DNA of 47,068 nucleotides from positions 1-47,068 of the forward strand of contig PBAL01000066.1 in assembly GCA_002715965.1 (NCBI GenBank), read 5' to 3'. Positions 27,196 to 35,246 of this stretch are shown piece by piece; position 1 is the stretch's first letter, and each line of letters begins with the position of its first letter. Below the pieces are notes generated by a model, which was not told the DNA's origin, made no database searches, and was given only the letters and a program-made list of their open reading frames with translations. This DNA comes from Verrucomicrobiales bacterium (GTDB lineage Bacteria; Verrucomicrobiota; Verrucomicrobiia; Limisphaerales; JAYPXF01). Both the position numbers and the translations under genes were made by a program.

Positions 27196-27648
27196 TCAGT
27201 GCGGGCCGGGCAGTACTTTCTGAACCTCCTGCCACTTTTGATCGATCTCCCGGCGTTCCTTGGCGGAGGGATGGTACTGATCAATATGGCCGCGGACGTA
27301 ACCCGCCAACTCACCGATCGCTCGCAGGAAAGACTTGGAAAACTCATCCACGTATTCCTCCAGTTGGCTTGCCATGGCGCAGCCCAGAATCTGCGCCTGG
27401 CAGCCATCGAATTCATCCTCCGATCGAACCTCGCGCAGGTAACGGTCGATCACCGGGAAGTAAAACACGAGGGCTCGTGGCCCCATGAACATGAAATCCT
27501 CCTGATACGCTTCAGGTGCTTCGACGAACTTCGCGTAAGCCTGATTGAGGTCCAGGCCGCCGAAATTTTTCCAGGCACACTGAGCGTCCAAATCACCGTC
27601 GTGAGGATCGAAATCCCGTTCCTTGGGCAGTTGGGATGCATCATTCAT
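27196..27648 (-). CDS. Conserved-looking small protein of unknown function
   Basis: About 150 residues starting MNDASQLPKE, acidic, without signal peptide or membrane segment. The ATG at 27648 overlaps the stop of the enolase-superfamily gene by 8 bp (ATGAATGA), so translation is probably coupled. A frame-open start at 27690 lies inside that gene and is less likely. FGGLDLNQAYAKF and DFMFMGPRALVFYFPVIDRY are strongly patterned and look like a globular helical domain. They faintly resemble DUF6714-type or immunity-like proteins, but I cannot confirm that. It sits between an enolase-fold enzyme and a sulfatase. Confidence 0.7.
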   Translation of the reverse strand: MNDASQLPKERDFDPHDGDLDAQCAWKNFGGLDLNQAYAKFVEAPEAYQEDFMFMGPRALVFYFPVIDRYLREVRSEDEFDGCQAQILGCAMASQLEEYVDEFSKSFLRAIGELAGYVRGHIDQYHPSAKERREIDQKWQEVQKVLPGPH

Positions 27649-29011
27649 AGATCGGCCCGTTGGCCTTGCGCGCCTTTTGGTAGAGCTCACGCCAGCGCTT
27701 CGATCGGTCGTCCGGATAAAGCCGGCTATGCGCGCCCTTCTTGTAGAACGGCATGCGTCCTTCCATCCCGGGGCGAAGCATGAAGTTCACACGATCATCG
27801 TTCGCAACGAACATTTTTGAGCCGTCGGCGAAAACGGTTTCCACAAGTCTCTCCGGCTCTGGACGTCGCTTGGGCTTCTCAACCTTGAACCGATTCAGCA
27901 GATCGAGATCCAGATCGTATCCAAGACCGGGTGCGTCGGGCACATCCGCCATCCCGTTCTTCACCTTGATCGGTCGCGTCAGCAAATCGTGTTGAAAGAG
28001 CTGATGGCAGTTCACCGCAGGCCAGCGGGCGTTCTTCAACACGCCACCGAAGTGCAGCGAATAAGCGGCCGTGATTCCCGCGCCCACCAGTTGCAACCAA
28101 AACGGCATGTCCACCTCCTCGGAGAAATGCCCCGCACGGATCGTCCTGGTCGCACCGCCTCCGACGACGAAGCCATCACATGCTCCATGCTCAACGACTG
28201 CGGCCGGCTTGGGATCACCATAATGCATGGCGATGTTCACCCGGGTGGCGTCACGCAATTTGCGATTCCCCGCGATGTCGGATTGCGGAATCGGCGTCTC
28301 GTAAATATCCACCTGCGGATACTTTTCGAGATCCTTGATGATTTTCATGCCTCGATCTGCATCCAGCAGGGTGGCATTAAAATCCATGTCGATCTTGAAG
28401 TCTTCCGGCACCACAGCCGCCGATTGTTTGAGCTGGTCGTAAATATCGAACCACGGACGTCCCTTGGTCTTGTAGGACATGTATCCCGTCTCGTATGCCA
28501 GCTTGCATTCGGACGCCATGTCTACCGCAGGAGTATCAATATTCCACCAGGACAACGGAGTGGTTTCATGCACTTTGTGCCCCAGCAGTCGGTGCAAGGG
28601 AATCTCAGCCGTCTTTGCCACCGCATCGAACAGCGAGATCTGCAGACCGGCGCCCAGCGAATCATCCCACATGATATCCATCGCATTCCGGCCCAGTGCC
28701 CGCTTCACATCGCTGTCGCTGGTGACGCCCCAGGTGTAATAAAGCATCGTCTCGCCAATGCCCGTCTTGCCTGAACCCAGCGTCGTTTGGAACACCTCTG
28801 AGTAACGCCAATGCGGCAGTTCCCGATCCATCGCCCGGCGTGGTGTGTCGCGATACGGCAGGCGCACGGTTGTCCGCTTGATATCGCGTATCTCCAAGTG
28901 TTTCGAGGAAGTGCGGCGCGTTGCAGCGCGGGCATGCGAACCGATTCCGGACATCGCCAGCGCTGCCGCACCCAGACCAGTTGAAATAAAGAAGCTTCGT
29001 CGTGAATTCAT
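27641..29011 (-). CDS. Enolase-superfamily (mandelate racemase/MLE-like) protein, Tat signal
   Basis: This 456-residue protein starts at MNSRRSFFIS, a twin-arginine signal with a hydrophobic stretch through about residue 30. The body is an enolase-superfamily fold: a capping domain, then a barrel with a KIDMDFNATL metal-ligand strand, YETPIPQSD with the Glu ligand, and a further barrel strand ending in HYGDPKP and GACDGFVVGGG. Such enzymes abstract an alpha proton from a carboxylate (dehydration, epimerisation or lactonisation). The typical D-x-N of the first ligand strand is D-x-N/D-x-D here. It begins an operon with a small unknown gene and a sulfatase, so the substrate may be a sugar acid from sulfated glycans. 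That is inference. Confidence 0.82.
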   Translation of the reverse strand: MNSRRSFFISTGLGAAALAMSGIGSHARAATRRTSSKHLEIRDIKRTTVRLPYRDTPRRAMDRELPHWRYSEVFQTTLGSGKTGIGETMLYYTWGVTSDSDVKRALGRNAMDIMWDDSLGAGLQISLFDAVAKTAEIPLHRLLGHKVHETTPLSWWNIDTPAVDMASECKLAYETGYMSYKTKGRPWFDIYDQLKQSAAVVPEDFKIDMDFNATLLDADRGMKIIKDLEKYPQVDIYETPIPQSDIAGNRKLRDATRVNIAMHYGDPKPAAVVEHGACDGFVVGGGATRTIRAGHFSEEVDMPFWLQLVGAGITAAYSLHFGGVLKNARWPAVNCHQLFQHDLLTRPIKVKNGMADVPDAPGLGYDLDLDLLNRFKVEKPKRRPEPERLVETVFADGSKMFVANDDRVNFMLRPGMEGRMPFYKKGAHSRLYPDDRSKRWRELYQKARKANGPIYE

Positions 29012-29157
29012 GGATAACTGTGCCAAATCGTGTGGCTGTCCCGCCGATGACGCAAGAATTCCAAGTCTGTTAATTCGTGGTTTATAGATGGCCGAAATCT
29101 ACGGACTGAAAAAGTTTGGCGGATTTTCCCGGCTGGCGGGTGCTTACGGGAAATACG

Positions 29158-29703
29158 ATGAAAGCAGGCCTCCAAGATTTGCAGAAATTCGTCCGGAAAA
29201 GGGACGAAGCCGCGTTCCATCGCGTCGTCGAAGAGATCATCCGCAAGGCAGCGACATTCCTGCGCAATCCTGCCTCCACCCATGAAGCCTGGGCGTTGAG
29301 CTACGTCGAGGCCCGGCGCATTCCCGCTGAGAACATTGAGCAGGCCATCAACACGCTGGAGAAATACCGCAGCGAACCCAAGGTGTTCAACAGCATCGGC
29401 CCCATCCTTGCGGGCATTCTTGCCGGCAAAGATCCACAGACTGCGTTGGCCTGGATTCACGAGAACTTCAATCGCCACCATCCACGGGTTGCCAGGCAAC
29501 TCCTTCAGAAGTGGCCCTCACAAATTCACTCGGGTCCAATGTACAAAGTCTCAATTCGAGACGACCATAAACATGTAACATATGTGACATGTAGGAACAC
29601 GCGCTTGAACACAATTACTCGCGTCTGGCCAACGCCTTTTGGCTCGCCTCCGAACCGGCTTCACACAATAAACGCCGCATGCAAATTCCCACGAAGTTTG
29701 TGA
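29158..29703 (+). CDS. Hypothetical helical protein, possibly truncated
   Basis: The frame from the ATG at 29158 (MKAGLQDLQKFVRKRDE) reads about 118 residues of well-patterned, probably alpha-helical sequence through AWIHENFNRHHPRVARQLL. After about 29520 the base composition drops and the predicted protein becomes irregular, and the frame runs past the start of the esterase gene at 29679. I think only the first ~360 bp encode a real protein domain. The gene may have lost its natural 3' end. I do not recognise the family. Confidence 0.4.
   Translation: MKAGLQDLQKFVRKRDEAAFHRVVEEIIRKAATFLRNPASTHEAWALSYVEARRIPAENIEQAINTLEKYRSEPKVFNSIGPILAGILAGKDPQTALAWIHENFNRHHPRVARQLLQKWPSQIHSGPMYKVSIRDDHKHVTYVTCRNTRLNTITRVWPTPFGSPPNRLHTINAACKFPRSL
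29547..29592. promoter_or_regulatory. Cluster of short palindromes upstream of the esterase gene
   Basis: In AT-richer DNA 87-132 bp before the esterase ATG there is GTCTC-aattc-GAGAC (29547/8-29562). It is followed by three palindromes in a row, ACATGT (29571-29576), ACATATGT (29578-29585) and ACATGT (29587-29592), each separated by one base. The pattern looks like an operator. No regulator is known. Confidence 0.35.
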
Positions 29704-31835
29704 TTCTTCTTACCTTCCTCATCGCGGCGATTCAGCCTGCCGAAGCCAGCACGCGCGTTTTGCCCAAAGGAAAACTTCCCGACGATTCGCGCCTGACCGA
29801 GCCAAAGGACTTGAACGGCTACTTCCCCTTTTCGCCCGCTCACTCCAAGGACCAGTGGAAGAAGCGATCGGAATATGTGAAACGTCAGATCATGGTCTCC
29901 CAAGGCCTCTGGCCGTTGCCCACTCGCACGCCTTTGAAGCCGGTGATCCACGGCAAGATCGACGAGGGTGACTACACCATTGAGAAGGTTTACTTCGAGA
30001 GCTATCCGGGATTCTACGTCACGGGCAACTTGTATCGACCGAAGAAGCTCGTGGGAAAGGCCCCCGGCATCATCTGTCCTCATGGGCATTGGAAGGAAGG
30101 TCGCTTCTACGATCATGCGCCGCGTGTGCGGAACGACATCATCATCGGCGCGGAGCGATTTGAGAACGGCGGCCGCAATCACATCCAGGCGCGTTGTGTG
30201 CAGCTCGCCCGCATGGGTTGCGTGGTTTTTTCCTACGACATGGTGGGATATGCCGACAGCAAACAACTCAGCTATGACCTCGTCCATCGATTCGCCAAAC
30301 AACGCGAGCATTTGAACAAGACCAAGGATTGGGGTTTCTTCAGCCCGCAGGCTGAAGCCCGCGTTCAGAATGTGATGGGTTTGTTTTCGTGGAATTCCAT
30401 TCGCGCGTTGGATTTCATGGAGACGCTTCCCGAAGTCGACACCAAGCGCCTTGCCGTGACCGGTGCCAGTGGTGGCGGGACGCAGACAATGCTCCTCGCT
30501 GCGATCGATGACCGGATCGCACTCAGCATGCCGATGGTCATGGTGTCCACCGCGATGCAAGGCGGCTGCACGTGTGAGAACGCCAGCCTGCTGCGGGTAA
30601 ACACCGGCAACATCGAGTTTTCGGCCCTGTTCGCTCCCAGGCCGCAGATCATGAACAGCGCCGACGACTGGACCCGCGAACTTGCCGAGAAAGGCTTCCC
30701 GGAAATCCAGGCGCACTATCAGCTTCTCGGAAACAAGCAGGGCGTGAAGCTCATCCGCGGCGAGCACTTCAAGCATAACTACAACTACGTCACCCGCGCG
30801 CAGATGTACAAGTGGGTGAACCAGCATTTCAGGCTTGGAATCAAGACTCCGATTCTTGAGCAGGATTTTCAGTTTCGTGCAGAAGAAGAAATTACCGTCT
30901 GGAATGAGGATCATCCCAAGCCCAGGTCCGGTGAAGCCTTCGAACTCGAACTGGTTCGTCATCTTACACAGGACGCCACCATAGTTCTCAAGCCGGCCGA
31001 AAGATCCCTCGACGAATTCCGTCGCGTTTATGGCGGTGCCTGGGAAGTGCTCATTGGCCGCAACTTTGCCGACGCCGGAAATACAGAGTGGGAACTCATT
31101 TCCAAGGACAAGCAGGATTCGTTCATCCAGATGGGTGGCTTGGTGCGCAACGAAACCCATCAGGAAGTCATACCCGTGACCTGGCTCTATCCCAATGACT
31201 GGTCCGGTACAACGACCCTCTGGCTGAGTGAAAATGGCAAGGACGGTCTCTTCGGCAAGGACGGTCAACCGGTCGCGGGCGTGCAGAAACTATTGAACGC
31301 CGGTCACACCGTTGTCGGCGCGGATCTGTTCTTCCAAGGTGAGTTCCTCGCAGACGGCAAACCGGTTACGCAGACACGCAAGGTGGAAAACAAACGCGAA
31401 TTCGCAGGATACACCCTGGGCTTCAATCACAGTCTCTTTGCCAAACGCGTTCATGACGTGATGACGCTCGCCTCCTTCATCGACGGAGACAAACATGGGA
31501 ACAAGATCCTCAACATTGTCGCGCTCGACGGAACGGGTCCAATTGCGACGGCTGCACGTGCGCAGGCAGGACGCGTTGTCGCCAATCTGGTGGCAAACAC
31601 AAAGTCACGCCGATTCAGCCAGCTCTTGGATTACCGTCATCCTGATTTCATTCCTGGCGGTGCGAAGTATGGAGACGTGCCCGGCCTGGTTGCCCTCAAC
31701 GCCCCGCACAACACCTGGATCAACGAACGACCCAGCGGCTTGGCATACCGGGTCTACATGGTGGCCAAAAGCGGAAATCTCACCGGCGGATCTGGGAAAA
31801 GAACGGCCGGCGTGGACTGGTTGCTGAAGCAGTAA
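29679..31835 (+). CDS. Two-domain alpha/beta-hydrolase (acetylxylan-esterase-like)
   Basis: This 718-residue protein has a signal peptide (KFVILLTFLIAAIQPAEA). The N-terminal half is an alpha/beta hydrolase: GNLYRPKK, CPHGHWKEGR as the oxyanion strand, and TGASGGGTQT with nucleophile Ser near 265. GEHFKHNYNY near 365 is a candidate for the His. It probably removes acetyl or similar ester groups from plant or algal polysaccharides outside the cytoplasm. The C-terminal half (about 480-718) resembles a second hydrolase fold, but the nucleophile elbow reads LDGTGPIAT, with no Ser. It is likely non-catalytic or structural. The gene is not tightly linked to a partner, and a tRNA-Ala gene follows in the opposite direction. 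Confidence 0.85.
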   Translation: MQIPTKFVILLTFLIAAIQPAEASTRVLPKGKLPDDSRLTEPKDLNGYFPFSPAHSKDQWKKRSEYVKRQIMVSQGLWPLPTRTPLKPVIHGKIDEGDYTIEKVYFESYPGFYVTGNLYRPKKLVGKAPGIICPHGHWKEGRFYDHAPRVRNDIIIGAERFENGGRNHIQARCVQLARMGCVVFSYDMVGYADSKQLSYDLVHRFAKQREHLNKTKDWGFFSPQAEARVQNVMGLFSWNSIRALDFMETLPEVDTKRLAVTGASGGGTQTMLLAAIDDRIALSMPMVMVSTAMQGGCTCENASLLRVNTGNIEFSALFAPRPQIMNSADDWTRELAEKGFPEIQAHYQLLGNKQGVKLIRGEHFKHNYNYVTRAQMYKWVNQHFRLGIKTPILEQDFQFRAEEEITVWNEDHPKPRSGEAFELELVRHLTQDATIVLKPAERSLDEFRRVYGGAWEVLIGRNFADAGNTEWELISKDKQDSFIQMGGLVRNETHQEVIPVTWLYPNDWSGTTTLWLSENGKDGLFGKDGQPVAGVQKLLNAGHTVVGADLFFQGEFLADGKPVTQTRKVENKREFAGYTLGFNHSLFAKRVHDVMTLASFIDGDKHGNKILNIVALDGTGPIATAARAQAGRVVANLVANTKSRRFSQLLDYRHPDFIPGGAKYGDVPGLVALNAPHNTWINERPSGLAYRVYMVAKSGNLTGGSGKRTAGVDWLLKQ

Positions 31836-31859
31836 ATTCCTGAAAGGGCGAAGGCATTG

Positions 31860-31932
31860 TGGAGCATAGCAGGATCGAACTGCTGACCTTCTCATTGCGA
31901 ACGAGACGCTCTACCAACTGAGCTAATGCCCC
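31860..31932 (-). tRNA. tRNA-Ala (anticodon CGC)
   Basis: Read on the minus strand the 73 bases fold as a cloverleaf: acceptor GGGGCAT/ATGCTCC with the G3-U70 pair that identifies alanine tRNAs, D-arm GCTC-GAGC, anticodon stem TCTCG/TGAGA around the loop TTCGCAA (anticodon CGC), and T-arm AGCAG-TTCGATC-CTGCT. The discriminator is A. CCA is not encoded. Confidence 0.95.
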
Positions 31933-32297
31933 ATAAACGACGCGCAGAACTATGGAAAAATGCGCGTCCGAGGCAAGCGGTAAAGTAGCTTCGACCGCAG
32001 CCCATTTCAGTTCTGCCAGCGTCCAGTCCCACGCACTCCCCACCTTCGACGAATCGCCCGTTCAGCCCTGATCGCCTCGTTGAGCGTGTGCTGCGGGATC
32101 GGGCAGGTCTTTGCAATCCCGGGTCTGTCCGCTTTCGCTCGCTGCGACGGTTTTGAATACGCCAGGGTCGTCCGTTCGGGTAGCATGACGTGGCTCGATG
32201 GCCTGGATCCAACGCACGTGAATATTCGATCATCCAGGGCGGGCCAGTTTGTTGAAACTGATGGAACCCTTTCGTTGCTTTAGAGACTTGAGATCAC
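31933..32297. other. Intergenic region without a recognised gene
   Basis: These 365 bp lie between the start of the tRNA-Ala gene and the DUF2459 gene. Open frames here are short and read as low-complexity Arg/Ser-rich products with no family character. The region presumably includes the tRNA promoter on the minus strand and the promoter of the downstream gene on the plus strand. I could not mark boxes reliably. Confidence 0.3.
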
Positions 32298-33071
32298 GTG
32301 ACTGAGCCCCCGCCTCCCCAACCGGCTTTGTGGCAACGCATCCGCGGCCGTTGGTCGGCGTTGCCCGCGTGGCTGCGCTGGTCGGTGAAGGGCGCAAGTG
32401 CAGTCGTGGCCGCGCCGGTCGCGATGGTCTCTTGCTATCTGCTGCTGGCCTGGGGACTGAGTTCGTCGGTGGTCAACGAGGAGTTCCAAGACGCGAGTGA
32501 CGGGGTGGAGATCTTCCTGTGGTCTAACGGCGTTCATGTGGACCTCGTCGTTCCCCGGCGCACCGATCTTTTCGACTGGAGCGCCTGGTGCCCGGCCAGC
32601 CACGTGAAAGGCCGGATGACGGGGCCCTGGGTGGCGATGGGGTGGGGCAATCGACGGATCTACCTGGAAGTGCCCGAGTGGGAAGATTTGACCTTAGGCG
32701 TTGCACTTGAATCTGTCTTCATCCCCGGCGCGACTGTCATGCACGTTTCGAATGTTTGGGACATCCAGGCTGCATCCCGCACACGTCGAATCGTTCTCAC
32801 CCGCAAGCAATACCGGAGACTCGTGGAACACATCCAATCCGGTTTCGCGCTGCAACCCTCAGGAATACCAGAACGGATCGGTGAGTTTTCGTACGGCGAC
32901 CACGACGCCTTCTATGAAGGCAATGGCAAATACAGCGCCTTCCTCACCTGCAACGAATGGAGCGCGAGCGGTTTGCGAAAGGCAGGCGTGAAGGTTGGCC
33001 GCTGGACGCCATTGGAAAGCCATCTCATGAAGCACTTTCCGGCAGTCGAGGAAAGTGGTGAAGGGGAATAG
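32298..33071 (+). CDS. DUF2459/TIGR02117-family membrane-anchored protein
   Basis: This 257-residue protein begins at a GTG, with one membrane segment (about 28-52, VKGASAVVAAPVAMVSCYLLLAWG split by small residues). The rest is a soluble domain with VEIFLWSNGVHVDLVVP, WVAMGWGNRRIYLE and TCNEWSASGLRKAGV, the conserved blocks of the DUF2459/TIGR02117 family. The Cys-Asn pair near 216, with the earlier His (NGVH), suggests a papain/NlpC-like or transglutaminase-like catalytic arrangement. That is inference, as the family function is not established. It lies between two tRNA genes on the opposite strand. Confidence 0.85.
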   Translation: MTEPPPPQPALWQRIRGRWSALPAWLRWSVKGASAVVAAPVAMVSCYLLLAWGLSSSVVNEEFQDASDGVEIFLWSNGVHVDLVVPRRTDLFDWSAWCPASHVKGRMTGPWVAMGWGNRRIYLEVPEWEDLTLGVALESVFIPGATVMHVSNVWDIQAASRTRRIVLTRKQYRRLVEHIQSGFALQPSGIPERIGEFSYGDHDAFYEGNGKYSAFLTCNEWSASGLRKAGVKVGRWTPLESHLMKHFPAVEESGEGE

Positions 33072-33095
33072 ATAAGACGAAAGCCGTTTGGGAAG

Positions 33096-33179
33096 TACCG
33101 GTGAGTGGGCTCGAACCACCACTCCCTTGCGGGAACCAGATTTTGAATCTAGCGCGTCTGCCAATTCCGCCACACCGGC
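33096..33179 (-). tRNA. tRNA-Leu (anticodon CAA)
   Basis: The minus strand folds as a class II tRNA of 84 bases: acceptor GCCGGTG/CACCGGT (terminal G-U), anticodon stem CTAGA/TCTGG around TTCAAAA (anticodon CAA), a long variable arm with GTTCCCGCAAGGGAG, and T-arm GTGG-TTCGAGC-CCAC. The discriminator is A. CCA is not encoded. Confidence 0.93.
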
Positions 33180-33420
33180 TTCGGGGCCGAAAACATACGG
33201 CACGAAGAATCGGCTGGGCAAGGGGAGAAATTCTGGGAAGGGCGGAAAGGTGTGTGATTGAAAACGGGCAACTGAGAACCACACGATTAAAAAGCGCGCG
33301 CGTATGACAGCAGTCAGATCAAACGGTTTTCGGAGCGTTCTCTGTCGCCATGGCCACTTGAGCCGCACGAATCATGAACTTGGTGAACTTACCCAAGCCG
33401 TGCTCTGCGGTGATGCCCTT

Positions 33421-33785
33421 GACCAAGGCAGCGACAACGGTCCGGAGTTCCGTAGTCGGCACATGGATCAGTGAGCTTACAAGAACGGAGTGAAGCTCCA
33501 CTTCATCAATCCGGGCAAGCCCACGCAGAATGCCTGGGTCTACAGCATGAACTCGCAGATCCGAAAACGTTTGCTGAACCCACACTGGTTCGCCAACTTG
33601 ACCGAGGTGCGGGAACTGCCCTAACAATGGGCCGGACCTACAACACAATCCAACGACACTGTTCGTTGAACCAACAGACACCCGAGCAGTTCGCCGCTCA
33701 AGCCCGACTCCGGTCGGCTACGCCTCCCTCCGTCGGACTTGAGCAAAATCAAAACATGAAACCACCGTCGGGACTAACATCGTAA
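33421..33785 (+). pseudogene. Decayed IS3-family transposase (OrfB) 3' fragment
   Basis: From 33421 the frame reads SDNGPEFRSRHMDQ, the central DDE Asp region of an IS3 OrfB. A TGA then stands where the family has Trp (DQW-AYKNGVKLHF), followed by INPGKPTQNA and HWFANLTEVREL. A second stop (TAA) appears before QW, and homology then jumps frame to RTYNTIQRHCSLNQQTPEQF and runs to a stop at 33783-33785. Two nonsense changes, one frameshift and the loss of the 5' two thirds make this an old remnant. Its tail is related to the one at 1-129. It separates the tRNA-Leu gene from the minus-strand ankyrin/kinase region. Confidence 0.88.
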
Positions 33786-33850
33786 GTGCTACGGTTCAGG
33801 GGGCAGCGCCACTGCGTCTACAACACGCTCGCCATTTTCCTGCTCTCCGG

Positions 33851-35233
33851 TCAATGCCCCCAATAACTACCAGCTGATTCCATTATCATACGGGTTTCTT
33901 CGCCTTCAATAATGAAGAGATTGCCCCATTGTCCGAAATCAATCATCTTGCCCTTTGCGTCGGCGACGCTCCAGAGCCCATTGGCAATAAAAAGATCCTC
34001 CGCGATCATCTTCACTCCAAGTATCCTGACATCGAGGTTTGATTCTACAAATGGGCTTCCATCACCGTAGGCATTGGCTATCCCTCTTCCAATCTCATGG
34101 CGGCCCACCTGCGCCGTTTCATTCTCCGAAAGAACACGAATACCGTTGGCCGTGAATTCGTTGATCAAAAGGGAAGGGTTCTCGTGATTCGCCCTGACAA
34201 ATCTATCAACGCAGCGATTCAACATGCCGAGAACCTTGGGGTCGGTCTTGTTGAATGCTGGTGGCATAGGAAGTCGTTCCGGTGCACTTTTTCGGCTGGT
34301 CAGCTCTTCCAACCCGAGATAGGCATGCGCAGATCCTTGCTGGCATTTATATACCCCTCCCTCTCTCACATAAACGTTGCCCCATTTACCATGCCGGTCT
34401 CTATCAGCATCCCCGGTTTTGATGTCAAAAGTTCCATAGGCAAACATACTTGAGTCTGTCAATCGACGTGCCCCAAGCACACTCACGCTCAGCTCACTGC
34501 CGTCCGAAGCGCCATTCTTGCCAAAGGATTCACGGAACGATTTCCCTATTTCATCCCGGCCAACGATCGGATGCTGAAAGAGGCTCACAGCACGCACGGC
34601 ATCCTTGGTAAACATGGAGGCCATTGCCCGATGGTCCTTCGCTTCCCAGTGCTTTACGAATTCAGCCATGAAGTCTTCCACTATCGCTTTCGCCTCTTCA
34701 TCAGCGGCCAGCGGACCCAATCGCCGCAGAACTTGCCGATGGTTTGTAATATGGTCGTCTCCCTCAAACTTGAACGTGCCGTCGATGACCAGAGTGTGAC
34801 CACCATGATTAAAACTCCAGGAACCGGATCCACTGACGGACTTGCCCGGCATTGGACCGCCATGTGTAAAGGTCCACTTCCAACGATTGCCGTTCTCCCG
34901 CACAATGCGCGATTGCCAATGCATGCCGTCACTTCCCACATGGTAAGCGCGGATCAACTCATCCACCCGGTCAAAAGCAAAGAATGTCCTTGCCGCGCGC
35001 TGGAAGCCGTTATTCCTTGTCTCAAGAAGATTTTTACCGAGATCCCACTGGTAGTAGCGGTAGTGATCAGGCGCCACACCACTTGCCGGCGCAGACGACA
35101 TTTGCGGATCGTCTTTGATCCACCTCCCAGCCAGTCGGTCACCAAAATCCTCAAAATCTTTACGGGCACCGGAGGTTTCATTGACGAGAAGGCTGCAAGC
35201 AGCCGCCGTTGCATATATAAGCAGTTTTTTCAT
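33851..35233 (-). CDS. Exported protein with barrel-like region and two NTF2/SnoaL-like domains
   Basis: This 460-residue protein has a signal peptide (MKKLLIYATAAACSLLVNE). Residues about 30-165 form a G-x-W-started, strand-rich region (LAGRWIKDD, KWTFTHGGP, LVIDGTFKF) that resembles lipocalin/DUF1579-type barrels. Two NTF2/SnoaL-like (DUF4440) domains follow (about 175-305 and 330-455). In each, a helix with a long acidic patch is followed by strands ending in WGNVYVREGG and WGNLFIIEGE. NTF2-like domains often bind small ligands or help assemble partner proteins. No catalytic residue pattern is obvious. It is the last gene of the packed minus-strand series, 13 bp after the acyltransferase gene. 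Product and ligand are unknown. Confidence 0.68.
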   Translation of the reverse strand: MKKLLIYATAAACSLLVNETSGARKDFEDFGDRLAGRWIKDDPQMSSAPASGVAPDHYRYYQWDLGKNLLETRNNGFQRAARTFFAFDRVDELIRAYHVGSDGMHWQSRIVRENGNRWKWTFTHGGPMPGKSVSGSGSWSFNHGGHTLVIDGTFKFEGDDHITNHRQVLRRLGPLAADEEAKAIVEDFMAEFVKHWEAKDHRAMASMFTKDAVRAVSLFQHPIVGRDEIGKSFRESFGKNGASDGSELSVSVLGARRLTDSSMFAYGTFDIKTGDADRDRHGKWGNVYVREGGVYKCQQGSAHAYLGLEELTSRKSAPERLPMPPAFNKTDPKVLGMLNRCVDRFVRANHENPSLLINEFTANGIRVLSENETAQVGRHEIGRGIANAYGDGSPFVESNLDVRILGVKMIAEDLFIANGLWSVADAKGKMIDFGQWGNLFIIEGEETRMIMESAGSYWGH

Positions 35234-35246
35234 GATAGGTTCTTAA

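Noticed and set aside
29661..31268. Minus-strand open frame of 535 codons over the esterase
   Set aside because: The plus strand shows the hydrolase nucleophile elbow and signal peptide. The antisense frame lacks any motif.
32080..32283. Small gene in the spacer after tRNA-Ala
   Set aside because: The frame reads as irregular Arg/Ser/Gly-rich sequence with no start signal and no family likeness.
33319..33681. Minus-strand 120-codon frame over the IS3 remnant
   Set aside because: Most of it is antisense to recognisable transposase sequence. The last ~20 codons (33319-33400) might be the end of an older gene but are too short to assign.
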